Assembly (NCBI GenBank): GCA_026413225.1
Contig: CM048552.1
Coordinates: 209,325,553-209,389,552, forward strand
Source of the DNA: Otis tarda
Taxonomy: Eukaryota; Chordata; Aves; Otidiformes; Otididae
Reading direction: 5' to 3'
DNA length: 64,000 bases
The notes beneath the pieces are model-generated. The model did no database searches and was not told where the DNA came from. It saw nothing but the letters and a program-made list of their open reading frames with translations. A program made the position numbers and the translations under genes. Of the stretch, positions 22,431 to 36,200 are shown in pieces (within the stretch, counting starts at the first letter, position 1; each line of letters opens with the position of its first letter).

Positions 22431-25400
22431 TGCTCAGTAGGGCTGTTAAACTTTTTAAAACTAAAAAACTAAAGCCCACAACTTTTAAAAATCAGTTTTG
22501 TTAAGATTTTAAATTGAATATATTTTCCTTTTTTTTTTTTAAAAAAAAAGCATTCAAATTCAAACACACGACAACTTATACCAAGTGTAGACTTACTAAA
22601 ATTACTACAACCAGGTAAAGAAATACCAGTGTATTGCACCAGTGATTCATCTCCAGATTTTAAGGAGTTAAGGAGTGCTACCGTTTTCATAATGACAGCT
22701 GAAACAGAGCTATTGATGCTTTTTATGACAGCTCAAATTTCATAAATATGTCACATTACCCAGTATTGTAGTTTTCACAAAAGAGTGAATGCAAATATTT
22801 ACATGTTTTCCAAAGGCTAGTGCTTTCTATTTTTGTCGTGTAAATGAGCATTTGCCTTCATTTCTTTTAGTTTCTATTTATTATCAGATGTAGCGGGAGT
22901 ATCTTCCTCCTGTGAATTAATCCATTGAAATCTGAGAAAATGATTCAGAAATGAATTAGCAGACATGCTGTTCTCCTCTTCCAATTTATAAATAAAAGCC
23001 AGATAGGAGAATATGAGATCTAAAATAACTAAAATTTAAAGAACATATGGACAGTTTTTTAAAGTAACTAAAAATGTGAGACTTTGAAAAGTATCTACCA
23101 ACACTAGGCTCCTAATTCTGATTTAGTTCAGATACATTTCTGTTATTGAACATGAAGTGCCTGGCTTCTTACTGTTTTTTAAAATCCCACTGGTAACCTA
23201 TTTGCTCTGTTAGACACCAACACATCAGATTTTCAATCCACCATCTCTCTAATTAACTTAGCAGCCAGTTAAATCAAAATGCAACGTAAAAAAAAAAAAT
23301 CAAGACACAGAAAACATCTTATAAATGATATAATTTATTCAACGTACGTGTAAGTATCACACAATCTTTTCAATGTATCCTTGCCACTAGGAAATAAGGA
23401 GAATCAAGTTCTGTGTGAAAATCATATCTGTCTACGCATCACCACATTGAAGTCCTTGGACCAGTCAATGAGAAAGATTTCTTAGGACAAAATGCAAACA
23501 AAATAAAAAATCACAGTTTAACTGAAGATTTCCTGCCTCTGATCTAATTCATTATTACAATTAGTGATTTAATTCACTTTGATTTAAATCAATCTATGCT
23601 GCCTCAGGTTCCCTATTTATCTATTTCAGATTTGTAATGTGGGTAATACTAGATGAGTTTCTTCCACTTGCCAGTGTGCCTCATTAGGAAAACTGATGCC
23701 TCTTACAGCTGAAGGGGATTTTCCTCTTTTCCACAGTTCCTCGGTCAATGCTGATTTCTTCCTGCAATATTCAGCCAGAAACACAAGGGTGGTTTTTTTT
23801 TGTGATGTGGACATTTGTCCACTAGATGCTGCACTAAGCCCACCTACTTATTCCATATTGCCTCCGTGCCTTAGAGACCTGTACTTCTCTGAGTAACTCC
23901 TTCAGGTGTCCGAGCTACCTTGGCAAGACATGGGGTGCATGACCTACCGGGACAAGGTTCCTCTATTCAATATCCCAGCTTGGTGTCATCTTTGGTTTTG
24001 GACTGGGTGATGGTGAAAAACTTTCACTGTGACTTGCCAAAGTAAACACAGGTTAGTGATTAAAGAGTTAAAGTCCCATATACATCTATATACTCAGAAA
24101 TATAATATAAACTTTGTCATACCGCATGAGTCTTAATGTCTCTTTCTCCATTTTTTTTTTTCCCTCTTGCTAGAGGGAATGCACATCTCCTGGCTCCAGG
24201 GCATACTCTAGCAACATAGATGAGAAATAAAGAGGAGCTGCAGACTTTGTTTTCTTTGGGGTGAAGCCCAACTCCAGCAGAGCAGCCAAGGCTATCACTC
24301 ACTACCAGAGAGAAGAGTCTATGCTTTACAGGAATTGGAAACTTTAGATATATTTCTTTCCTTGGAATTTTCTATTGCCCAGCTCAAACAGTGAAAGACA
24401 GCCTGGTGTGAGTTTCTACCATCTAACTGTGACTTTCTACCATCTAATTCTTCCCACTCAAAAAACCCTGGTCAGCCCAAACAGCTATTCCAGGAGGGAA
24501 GACGACACTGAGGTGGAAAAGACAGCAAAGCAATATCAAGGTTCACCAAAACTACCCATGTTATGGGCAAAACAAGGGATCTTTGCAGCTTTTCAGTGTG
24601 TCCAGGGTGAGGGAGCGATGGAGGTGGGTTTGACAATTCAATTTTACTCTTGGTTGCTTAAAATCTACTGTCGGTTTAACCTCACCCAAATGTCTTTTAA
24701 GCCATTTCCTCAGGAGGTGATTTATTAACTCAAACAAGTATTTCCAAAGTGGCATAGAACAAATAGTTCTTTCCCCAAACTTTTACTCTGTATAACTTTT
24801 TTCTTCATACAACTGCCACAGAAGCCCGTGCACTCCTGTACCACTCATTTTGCTTTCTTAATTCCTTAAAGAGGATAAAATTTCCCTCTTCGGCTACATT
24901 TCAGTCCATGGGTCCTTATTGGGACAGATCAAGCTATTATAGTAAGCTTAAATTTCATTAACTTTCATTTTGCCTTTTGAATGTCTCTTACATGTGTACT
25001 GTGGTGATAGAATTTAAAATCTTGGTAATACGGAAAAAAAAATTAATCTTATTCTCCTTTAGCTTAAATGAGGTCTGTCAAGAACAAATACTGTGATTTC
25101 TTTTTGTCATACTAAATTGTGCTGTACAACTTGCTTCAGTCAATCCTAAAATGGAGCTGGTTTTGCAAAATGTTATGCAAAACCACTGTAATTTTCTAAT
25201 CAAACCATACACCAGTGCTTGAACTCCAGCCTTCCCCTTCCAAAATATGTTATCCTTCATTTCGGAGCTAGTTATTTCATTCAAATTCACAACCAAGCAA
25301 TGGATAGAGAATGGATTGACTTCCCAAACTGGGCTTGCCTTCTTCATGTTGAATGGGAGCAAAGCGGGGTGAAGGCATTTGGCTGTAGTGGATCTTAGGA

Positions 25401-27999
25401 TGCACATAGGATTAAGATAATATTCACAAACTGAAAGATGGCCACGACTCTTTGTGAGGGCCAAGTTTTCCTGCCCACTTCTCATGTGACATTCAGCTTC
25501 TCATCTGGAAAATAAAAATAAAAGCCAAAACATGACCTGAGAAACCTCTGAATGCTGCTCCTTTCCCAGCTACTTGTCCCCTGTATCTGAGTGGGGAAAA
25601 AAATCAACACTGGCTGCTTCTCTATTATCAAATAACTTAATTGCTCTGCTCATTTGCTGGTCTCAGGCTGTGATTTGTTAGGGTTCTAAGTATGTTCTCT
25701 CATTTTTTAAAATGATTTGTTCTCATTGAGCTGAAATTTGAGTTGTAGCTGAGGTCAGCTTAGGTCAGATCCCCAATATTATGCCAGCAGGATGTGTCCT
25801 CAAGCTAATCCTATGTGCCGGAGCACACCACACAGTCTGAGCTTTCTGCTGAAGTACAAAACTGCTGGACTGCAATATTGTATGCTCTGGCATTTGTACT
25901 AAAAACCTACACACAAAAAAAGTAAAGTTGTTCTAGGTCCCCAGGGAAAATACATCAGGTGCGAAAGATATCTGTGTGTGCAGTGTAAGTATGACATACT
26001 TGCTCTTGAGAAGTCAGGTACTATGTATTACCAAGCCTGGGAACCAAGGATCCCCTCTGGGAAGGTTTTATTTATAGAGTAGGCATAGTCAGCATGGTTA
26101 ATATGTTATCCAAGGAATTCCCTGCCAAAATACTGGTAAACTATGTACTGTCATGGCAGAGAAAGACAGCAATGAGACAGCTTATCCTGGTCCCACTATG
26201 CAGTGGTCAAACTGGCACTGTGTCCCAGGAGTAATAGGTAATTCTCCTTCAATCATTGTTAGCAGGGTTGGCCCCAAATTATCCCTCAAATGAACTCCAA
26301 ATTCTAACTGCATTGTTGTTATTATTGCATTATATATTCTGAACCTACAGCTCCAAGTTCATTTAACCACACACAAAAATGGAAAGAAAAATATGTAGGA
26401 AACATTAGACAAAAGTTTTGATTTCAAACTGAGTTAGTCACACAATAGAAATAAAAAAAAAAACCCTTACACTCTGTTTTAAAAGTTGGCAGAAAAACTA
26501 CCCACTACCTTCCTGAAATTTCTTCCACTTTTGACTTTTCAGGCCAAATCAATTTGCCAAAGCAAAGTTTTATGTTTAATACCAGAAGGAATGATTAGAC
26601 AACTCAGACTGAGCTCTGTAACACAAGACATTAATTTTCCACCATTTACCTTGTACTAAGCACAGTAATTTGAGCTAATTCACATAATTTCAACCCATGA
26701 AAAGCTAAATTATTAAGTGCCATAGGCAGGGAATAGAAAAGAACAAGGTTTTACCTTGGGCTTCAGCAATAACAGGGAATTGATTAGGTGAGAAATGATC
26801 CACGCTTCAAGCTATAACAAAAACTGAAAAAAAATCCCAAGGTTCCTTCTAATCTGACTTGTGGAAAATTCATCCCTGTCCCCAAGTCTCATGATAAATT
26901 TAATCCTCACCAGCTGGCTAAGATGTACCAGCCAAGTAGAGGATTCTCAATACTCCCTCAAAGCGCTGGCCTACTTAGTCTGGCATGTCTTCTCCAGTTG
27001 CGTCCAACGTCGATGTTTTAAGGGAAGGAAAAAAAATATTCATTTCTGAGCATACATATTCAACTTGGATCATGGAGGAAAATAATCCTTCCTGAACCTT
27101 GTCATCAATTGGATATTCTTAAAATACGATGTTTAAGGACAGAACAGGTACTGTCTTGGATCTCAGAAGCACCTGATCTACTCTTCTGATTCTGACAATA
27201 GCTATTAGTGAATATTTGGCAAGGATTTTGCAAACAATATATATATATGACCTTTCTTTTTGGAAAACTGTCCCAGATCTCAACAATTAATATTCTCTTG
27301 AATTGGATACAGTATTCACACCATTGTGTTTAATATCTATTGATAGATTTATCCACCAAAATGTATAATATTTATAATTACACATTTATGCAGTATAATT
27401 ATGCACTCCGTCAGAAAGCACAGATTCTAAGTTTTAAATCAAATACTTTATGTTTTCATAAGTTACACACTAAATTTTGTAATGTGAAAAAAAACCAAAG
27501 ACCTAATCACTTTTCATATTTTTTAGACCATTCGGTATTATATCTATCCATATATATATAGGTGTATATATATACGAAGACTTAATTATAGCTATTGACT
27601 ACAAGTCATTAAGACAATGATCATTATCTTAACATTGACCAGGAAGCATTAGAAGCATATTGAAAGCAACACTGATCTTACTGTGTTCAGGCTACAACCC
27701 ATAAAACAGGTAAATGAGACACGTCTTTTCACTGACAGCAAGGGCAGAAGGAACGAGGCAGCCAGACCTCTGCAAGCGCAGGGCACAGGATGTCTCCCAG
27801 AAGCCAAATTTAAGGCAGACCTTTAACAAAGGCTATTTAATCTCATTTTAAGAACTGGTAAGGTGCTCTAATGTTACCCACACTGCTAAGTGGTGCTGTC
27901 TTATCTGACTTCTGCTTTCGGCTCACTGGGTAATTTTAAATCTTTCCCAGTGAGCTGGAAAACCCCTTCATATTTTCTCTTGAAGCCCAGTAATCAAGT
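22431..27999. other. Unassigned AT-rich DNA
   Basis: No gene or named repeat. Low-complexity items: a T12/A9 self-complementary run at 22529-22549, and a repeated 'tttctaccatctaa' near 24412-24447. The 135-codon minus frame at 25485-25078 has no splice context or protein character. Confidence 0.45.
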
Positions 28000-28300
28000 C
28001 ACCTCCACCCTTTCAGTGAGTGGAACAGATTGAGGTCCTTTAGTCTGTTTTGAGAAGGATTATTGTTTTCATCTTCTTTTTCATGCTCTCCACTGCTTCC
28101 ACATCTGTTTTAAAACAGGGACTTGGAGAAAATTCTAGCAGATATCTTACTGGTGCTACATACGATGTTAGACCGCATTTCTATTTCTTGCTAAATTATT
28201 CACCCAAGGGTCACACCACATTTTCCAGTCACAGTACCGCACTCAGAACAGTATTTTTAAAAAATTTCTTAGAGTGTTATTTGAGTCCTTCTCTGAGACT
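28000..28300 (-). mobile_element. Possible very old CR1/L3 remnant
   Basis: The wording 'agattgaggtcctttagtct', followed by a pyrimidine-rich stretch and 'ttttaaaacagggacttgg ... cttactggtgctacata', parallels inverted CR1/L3 elements at the region after 'ctcagcctgtcctcat'. It is too diverged for a firm call or precise ends. Confidence 0.35.
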
Positions 28301-31300
28301 CATATCTGAATATCCAAACTAGGATTTTTCCTCGTTGCAGTTCCTACCGTGTAAAATGGACGTCCATCTATCCACATTTTGCCTCTCGTTGCTCCTAATT
28401 TCAGCAATTGTATTGCTGTCTTTAGCTTCCTTTAACAACAACAGATTTGTGTCTTCTACACATTTCTTATTTTTTATTCCACACTGTCTATATCAATTCT
28501 GTTTTACTGCTGCTTTGCATTCCTCTTTAGTCTGTTTTGTCTGTTCTGTTGGTTATTTTGCCCTTTTTTTTTTTGCATTAAGGAAACCTTTTTCACCACG
28601 TTTTCTGAGACATGACTTTGAGGACACTCAACACTTCCAAGTTATGCTAAAACTTCCTGTTTCACGGGTGTTACCTTTTCACAGAGATGCCAGGAGTTAT
28701 TATAATCTTTGAAAAATAATGCATTAAAAATAACTATTGGTTGGTGTTACATTCTGTTTGTATAAATATAGCCAGACCATGATTGTTGCTACCAAGGCAA
28801 CTACTAATTTTTGGTTCAGCAATTAACCATTTGTCTGTCACAAAAACATCCGTTGTTAAGTTACTGGGAAGCTAACTGAACATATTTGGAAGCTGTAGGG
28901 GCCATCACTTTCTGCTATATAGCCAGAAATGATGCAGTTAGCATTTATACACAGGCATTATGCTGGACTAAAATGCCATATAACAATGTCTCCTAATTTC
29001 CAAAAACCACTAATGCCAAATTCTGTAGCTTATTCTAATTTCTGGGGAAGTACTAGCTGATTGCAATGTCATTCCAAAACACAATATGAAGAAAAAAAAT
29101 AATCTAAAAATACTAAAAACACTAGCCATGGTAGACAATCTGATATATTTTCCCATACAATGTTTGTGATTGTGCAAAAGCAATACCATCAGCACTCTTT
29201 TAGCATTTTTGACTTGCTATGCAGGAGTCGTAGAGGAGTGATGCCTGGTGCACTGGTCAGCAGAGAGCTGCCATAGTTCCTTCATAATCAACGTGTTAGA
29301 AGCACAGAGGGTCCCTCTGTCTGGCCACTTCTGCAGGAGGAGATGTCACTGACACCATTTTTACAGCCTATTCATCAGTTTAAGGACAGGCAACAGATAA
29401 TGGGAAAAGCCAAGGTACCCCAAGAGAAGAAAAGAAACAGATTACCATCAGGAAAGTGAAGATACCTAAGAATCAGAAAGGTTAACATTTAAATTAAAAA
29501 AGAGAAATGGGACAAAAGAAGTTGCAAAAGCAGTCTTGCAGGCAGAAGTTACTAGAAATCCCTCAATAAATAAAATCTAAAGAACAAAAAGAGGCAATAT
29601 CACCTTCGACACAAAGTCACAAAGACAGAGATTTGTAGCTCGGAAGTGGATATTTATTCTACTTTCTTTTACTTTGACATAGAGGCAGCAAAGATGGATA
29701 ATTTGAAGCCTATAAATCTTACTCACAGCCTCAAGTTGTGCTTCCAGGGAAGTAACCAGTGGAAATACTCCAATGGGTCAGCTCCTTAACTGACATTTGG
29801 ACAATACTTGATGAAAGGGGCAAAAGGCAACTTGCTTCAAACAAGAATTTATGAAAAATTGAGAACATGAGGTTTTTGAAGTCAAATTCAGATGTCCATT
29901 TTTCAGTCTCAGAATGATGCTAAATATTGGGGTTTGCTCTCCTTCGCAGTTTCCATAGCAGTTACTGTGGTGAGATTGTGTCACAGCTGAAAATGTCACT
30001 TAGCTTAGTAGGTATTCCTGACTAAGTGATACCCAGCCCCTCCATGTGTTCATTTTTTTACCAGTTTTCACAGAACCTATACTCTTGTAGGGCTGCAAAC
30101 ATATATTCCACTATATCTATGCTCTGACATTAAATAACTGCATAAAGAGGGATCAAAATTTTGTTTAGTTAAAAACTAAAGGCTTGCAAATGTGTCGACT
30201 GAGCTATAGACTTAGCTGGATTCGACCCCAGAAGGAAAATATAGAGGGCAAATTGACTTTCTAAATGACAAAGGGAACTCAATAATTTATTTAATATGAC
30301 GACAGTAGCAACTAGCCCACACTCATTTGGGTTATCATATTAAATTATATTATAACTAGGTCACTGCTGAAATGCATGAGATGTCTGTCAATAGGGACCA
30401 CAGATCTCACTGCTGGACTGGGAAACCACTAAAGCTGATTTCTAGGATTGCTAAGGCCTTCCTGAGGTACAGCAATGTCTCAATATAGCCTATGAGCTAA
30501 GTGAAAATCGAATTCTTAACATGACTAATTTAGAGCTTATAGAGCACTTACGAACACTGATTGCTATAATTACAATGCCAAAAACATCAATAACTTGGAA
30601 TGATTTATAAAACAATTTAGACACTAGCTACCAAGCACTAAAATAAAAAAAAAACACAACCCTGTACATCTTATAACCTGTAAAATGAGGAAGTAGTCTC
30701 TCTGAATTTCCCTCCATCTGAGCACACACACTGAAAACCCAACACTCACCTTGGTCCTTGCAAAAGATTTCACCCCCCCCCAAAAAAAACCCAACCCAAC
30801 TATGTGTATATTTTTCAAGCCTCAATTTAGAGAGTCCTTTGCTTGTGCAGCTTTAATTTCTTAATTTCTTCCTCAAGATTCTCTAACATTTCTAACAAGC
30901 TTTGTTCAAAAATGTACAATATCCCTTCCATTCATATGTCTTCACACTTCTTACCATTTTACACACATTTTTGCTTGCGAAATTCCATATAGGAAGGAGT
31001 CAGTTTTTGAGCTCTTCCAGATATTCCCAATGTGTAGTAAGTGAGAGAAGGAAAAAGAAAAAGCATCACAGACAGTATTACTAAGAGGACAAACGTTTTT
31101 GAGTTATGCTTTCTGCTTCCCTGTGTAATCTACTGCTTATAACCATTACATTCATCCCTCGCAAATTTTCTTCTCGGAGAGTGCTGACCCTTACCCTGCT
31201 CACCCATCTATTCCTTTTCCATTCCTCTTTCCATCTGCTCTGCTAAACCCGTTAAATCTGTCTTAAGAGCTGTGAAAAGAAGAATGTTTGACAAACTGAC

Positions 31301-32347
31301 TTGACTGCTGCTGACTCTGGTATCATCTGCTGTCATTTGCCCCCGTTGCTGTCAACATTAAAGGTCAAAGGAAAGAGTAAGCATAGTTCCTGAGGGACAG
31401 CAGTTCTGGGGAAGCAAGTTGGTGTCTTCCACTGTCTATAGCAGCTGAGTCTGATACAATGGTTTTAAAATGTTCAAAAGCTTTTGTTTCCTATGTCACT
31501 CAAGTTGCAAAACCGGACTTAGACTTTCACATAGTTTGGGTGAATTTTTCTGCATCATCAGTTTTCATGTACCAATACACAGGTAAAAGTTCTCTGAAGC
31601 TTTAATGACAAATGAGTTTTGAAACCCAAATCATCTGTTCCCAAGAGAACGAAAGATGCATAAGCAGACACTGATGTACCAGGCACTGGTACTTGAACTC
31701 AGAAATAGACTCATCACTTTTACAAGATCTGTCAAGAAAGGGCAATTCTTGCAATTCAGATCTTGAGTCCATTAATTAAAATGGCAAATAAAGGTCCACA
31801 TTTGAAAGCTGGCTATCTGAACATAGGTAATTAATGTCAGTTTATCTGCTGAGGTGAGTGACAAAAGATACGTACTAAATGTATTCATATTAGAAGACTT
31901 AGTCATATCATCTTATGCACAGACATTTGAAAATCAGTCCCCACTTTATCATTATCCCTGTGCACTCTCGCAGACAATGAATGGAGACAGAAAGCTTTAT
32001 ATCATACAATCAAATTTCCATACGACACAATTTGCGTAAGGACTACCTTTTCTACCTCTTTCCACTTCCTGGACCCCAATACTCTAAAAAAGTCGATATA
32101 CACAATGACAGGAATTTTTCAAGATCTCAGTGACATTGGTTTTGCAGTGGACAAAGTTTTCCAAAAGTTTATCTTCCTGTTTCTGATCCTTATTTTGCAA
32201 GTTACAGTCCTTGCCTTCCATTTTCTACAAAAGCAGCAGTAAAACATATTTCTCCATTTTCCTGACATTTCCAGAGTGTGCTGTTTCTTAGATCATTATT
32301 CTGGCTATCTCTTTAGATATAGTCTTCTCTTTTGCAATGCTTGCCAA

Positions 32348-32378
<31 letters not shown>

Positions 32379-33146
32379 TTTCTTTTCTTTTTTTTTTTTT
32401 TTAATCTAGTTCCTGTCAATCTATTCCAAACTTTCTCAGAAGTTGCATTTGGCACAGGATTTTTTTTTTTTACTATAATCTTAAACTTACATATCTTTCC
32501 CATCTGTTTCATATGACAGTAATGAGAGTCTTAAAATGGGACTCTATTTTTGCAGTGCTCCAAAAAATGCCTTCTGTGCTGTATATTGTTTAGTGCTACT
32601 CTTTGCATAGTGCCATTAATCTCTAAGGGCCAGATGCTGATAGTGGGTTTTAGTGCCCTCAACTTCCATTAGTCAGAAAGAGATAGGATCCTTCTCTTTC
32701 GCAGGAAATGATCAGTGCTGGGCAGCAGCAGATGCTAATTGGCCCACTGGGAGAAACATCAATGCACAGATATGTGTAAGTGCACTTGTTTTTGTTCAAG
32801 ACTAACCATAGATTAACCTCATGGTTTGTCTGAAGTAAATAGCAGTTGTTATTTTTTTATGAACTTTTATAGTCGCATACTCAGAAGCTACAGTAAAAAA
32901 AACCCAAAAGCTTATCTCGTTTCAGTTTCCTTCACTGAAATATGTTTTTTTCAGTAATAAAAATGTATTCACTGAAAGAATGAAAATGAGAAAACGTATG
33001 TCTCAACTTGATAAAGAACAGCCCAAAGCAACACTACCAAATTTTCAGTGTCTAAGCCATAATCTAGACATTTATCAACTTGACTAGTTTCTGATAGGCC
33101 AAATGCAGAATATCTGTAAGCACTCCTAGCCCATTTTTTAATCATT
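28301..33146. other. Unassigned DNA with a weak LINE trace near 31230-31480
   Basis: No gene recognised. At 31230-31480 the order 'tcatctgctgtcatttgc', 'tcaacattaaaggtcaaa' and 'gttcctgagggacagca' resembles inverted CR1 ('tcatcagcaaactt ... cctgagggacacc'), but similarity is slight. A run CCCCCCCCCC-AAAAAAAA occurs at about 30772-30789. Confidence 0.4.
32348..32402. repeat. Homopyrimidine T/C tract
   Basis: Fifty-five nt of only T and C in a (T3-6)C pattern, with a further T run at 32460-32471. Such tracts can form triplex DNA. On the minus strand it could also be an old A-rich tail, but no retroposon body was recognised. Confidence 0.8.
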
Positions 33147-33206
33147 GCAATGAGGGTCCTTTCCAACCCTAACTATTCTATGATTCTATGACTCTATGAT
33201 TCTATA
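33147..33206 (+). mobile_element. CR1 3' tail only, about 55 bp
   Basis: The sequence 'gggtcctttccaaccctaac', then 'tattctatgattctatgac' and one more tail unit, is the last ~30 nt of a CR1 element plus its 3' tandem tail. Everything upstream is missing, so this is an extremely 5'-truncated insertion. Confidence 0.85.
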
Positions 33207-36200
33207 CATATGCTGCAAAGATGCTGGTGATCTTAACGACATGGAAAAAGAACAAATTTCGTTTATTTGCCACTGTATTTTGTAATAATAACAAACCAAC
33301 CCACCATTACTAAATATAGAAAAATAGGTTTGCTCCACTCTTTCTAAACAAAATAAGCCTTTTAAACTGAACTTTCTTTATTAAGATAGGAGTTTGGCTA
33401 AAAGAGTTATTGCAAGAGGAGGTATAACTCTTAGATCTTAGTGAGTCCCGGTATTTTATTTCCTTCCTTGCTGGTTCATCCGCAATGTTTCTGGCAATGC
33501 ATTTCTGAGGCCCCCAAGGACATCAGAGTCCTAGAAAATCATATCCACGTTTCATCCTGACTACCAAAGGCATTACTTGAACTATCACGCTTTTAATGAG
33601 CAAGAATCAAGCTGAGATCAAATTGTACAATTTGGTTTTATAAGATATTACCTCTGAACAGGAATGAAGAGATTTTAAAGCCTGATAGAGATGAGACACA
33701 GGGCTGGATGTACTAAAGTACTGGGCAATTCCATCTTCCAAGCTACTCTGTGCTTCTAGGCATGACATGGGAATATTTGTCCAGACATTTCCATTATACC
33801 AAGTCAAATAATGAATGTTAGTGATTCCTCCTTTAATAAGGTAAAATTCACCTCTAGAAAAAGATCGAAACAAATGAATCCATTTCAAGAAATACCTAAA
33901 GCGATCAGGAGACAGGTTTATTTCTGCCAGAGATATTGTATTACTCGTTATTTTGTGGGATTACTGGTATGATACCTATCATTCTTACTATACTGTAGTC
34001 CTCCATGTACAGCATCAGCAAAATCCCAACAAATTCTTTTGTAAAACCTTGCTGGAAGCAATGAGAAGACAGGTATGTCCTTGAAAGAAATCTTTGTACT
34101 AGGCAGCTTCTGCGACTGCTGATTATTTGAGGGAAAAAAGCACAGTTTAACCCCAAAGATGTATGCTGAATAATTTACATTTATATTCAATAAAATTAAT
34201 CTTATTTAAATTGCATTCTTTAAAATGTCAGTGTTTACTCTAAGTCATATTGGATACATCTATACAGCCTAATTTAACAGAACTACAAAATTTTGCTGGG
34301 TGCTAGAAGTCAGTTGACTTCACTATGATGTTATAAAAGTTTCTAGGAAGGTTTTGACCCATATCAATGAACACTGGCCTGGAAAATCCCTGGGCCCAGA
34401 CAGCATGGGTTATCTACTGAACCATGATCTACCATCCATAGGGATTCCTATACCCAATAGGAATTTAGATGCATCCTCACCACTTTGGAGAAGAGTAGAG
34501 CTTAACAGCATGGTTGTAAGTTTTCCCACACCTGTAGGGCTCTGGGCAAAAGAAAAAATCTCGGGCTGCTGCTTTCCTTATGCTCTTCTAAAATCAGCAG
34601 GGTTCACCAGGGGAGGAAGCAGGGCAAGAAACAGTAGGACATCTCTCTGAAACTGCCATGTGCCACTCCATTTCTGTACCAGATGTTGATCATGCTAGAA
34701 CAGAGTAATGTGGGTTTACTGTTTCACCAAGATGCAGTGCCTCACTGGATATAAGGGAGTTTGCAGACAAACTTGTCTGGCAGTGATCCACAGGGAGGAA
34801 ATCAAGGAACGGCCAAGCCCAGAGGGGATCTTACTTCTCCATTAGTTCAGAGTTTGTTTTCTTTGCTAATGAAGCCAAAGTCCTCAAAATGGGAGAACTA
34901 GGCATTTGCTAAATGAAAATTGTATTCTTAGAGTGAGCATTGGCACTGCTAGGGATGTGCCAGATCAGGTGCTGTCCTGCAGAGATAAAGTGGGAGAGGA
35001 CAGTCAGAAAAAAGGATGAGACAGTTGACAAATTCCATGTACAATAACTGTGTAGCTTTTAAAGGGTCTAAACTTCCTCTACCTTATAGTGGCTCTGAAA
35101 GAAATCTAAACCAAAGCATATTTTTGTATGTTGACCTCTTGCAATGTATAAAAATAATAGGGAGTCAGTTAAAGCGGGAAATACTGGATACAAATGAAAA
35201 TAGAATATAGCTGAGGTCTTCATGCAGCTCATGTCCTATTTATGAAGGGTAGTTCATGTTTCATATTCTGATCCAGTTGCTCGCTGCGAATACCACTATT
35301 TTGTTTTTTGCTATTCCACATCATCAGCTTTCCTGTGCTAGAGACCGAGCAGTAGCTCCTGGAAAGTTCAGGATCCTGAATTAATTTTCCACTAGATGGC
35401 AACTGCAGAGAACCTGTGAATCATCAACCGAGTGTCTTCTCCAGAAAGACTGCTCTGATACGCTTTCAAGATATTTTTGCAGCTACTTAAAGCTTAGCTG
35501 CTAATTAGTTCAACTCATGACAAAATTTGTGCAAGACACACATGTTAAAATGGAATATGCAAAGGTAGAAAGTAGGAAATAATTCATTAGATAAGTAGGG
35601 CTATAGCTTCTAAACTTTTCAGCTTTAGATCCTAGCACTGGGCTAGGGGCTGTAATCAATAACCACCAGCAGTCTCTTATTTTATTTCCTTTAGTTTGCT
35701 TTGTAGAGGTAGTAAATATGGAGCAATTATTGAGTTTCTCATGATACAAAGACCAGCAGCTCACAATAAAATTGACAGCCTCAAACCAAAATGTTTAGAT
35801 TCTCAATTATTTCCTTTTTTTTACTTGAAATTATTCACTGAATTTAAGTGGGATTTGTGTGCAGGCCAGATTCAGAGCCTTTCTGAAATTTATTGCAGTA
35901 AAAAAAAAATGTTCTTTATAAAACTGAATACATCCATGCAGTGCATGCAATACTCATAAAAAAGAAAATCATTACCTAATTGGAATGGCATATCCTGACT
36001 GAGACCTCCTCCCACATATTCACTCTCTCTCACTAAAATTTTCTGCTAGACAACGGAACCCTCTTCTACTTTCTGTCGCACTAATATTATCTGGAATAAA
36101 TCTACTGACATTATTTGACTTAAACTGATATAAATTGTATTGGAATCAAGTACAGTATTTTCAGACAAATAATAACTCTCAAAATTTTCTAAAATTTTCT

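Noticed and set aside
25078-25485. 135-codon minus-strand frame
   Set aside because: No splice consensus at its edges and no protein-like motif; AT-rich random composition.
28335-28712. 125-codon plus-strand hydrophobic frame
   Set aside because: The hydrophobic residues come from T-rich DNA next to a very old LINE trace; no start context or splice sites support a membrane protein.
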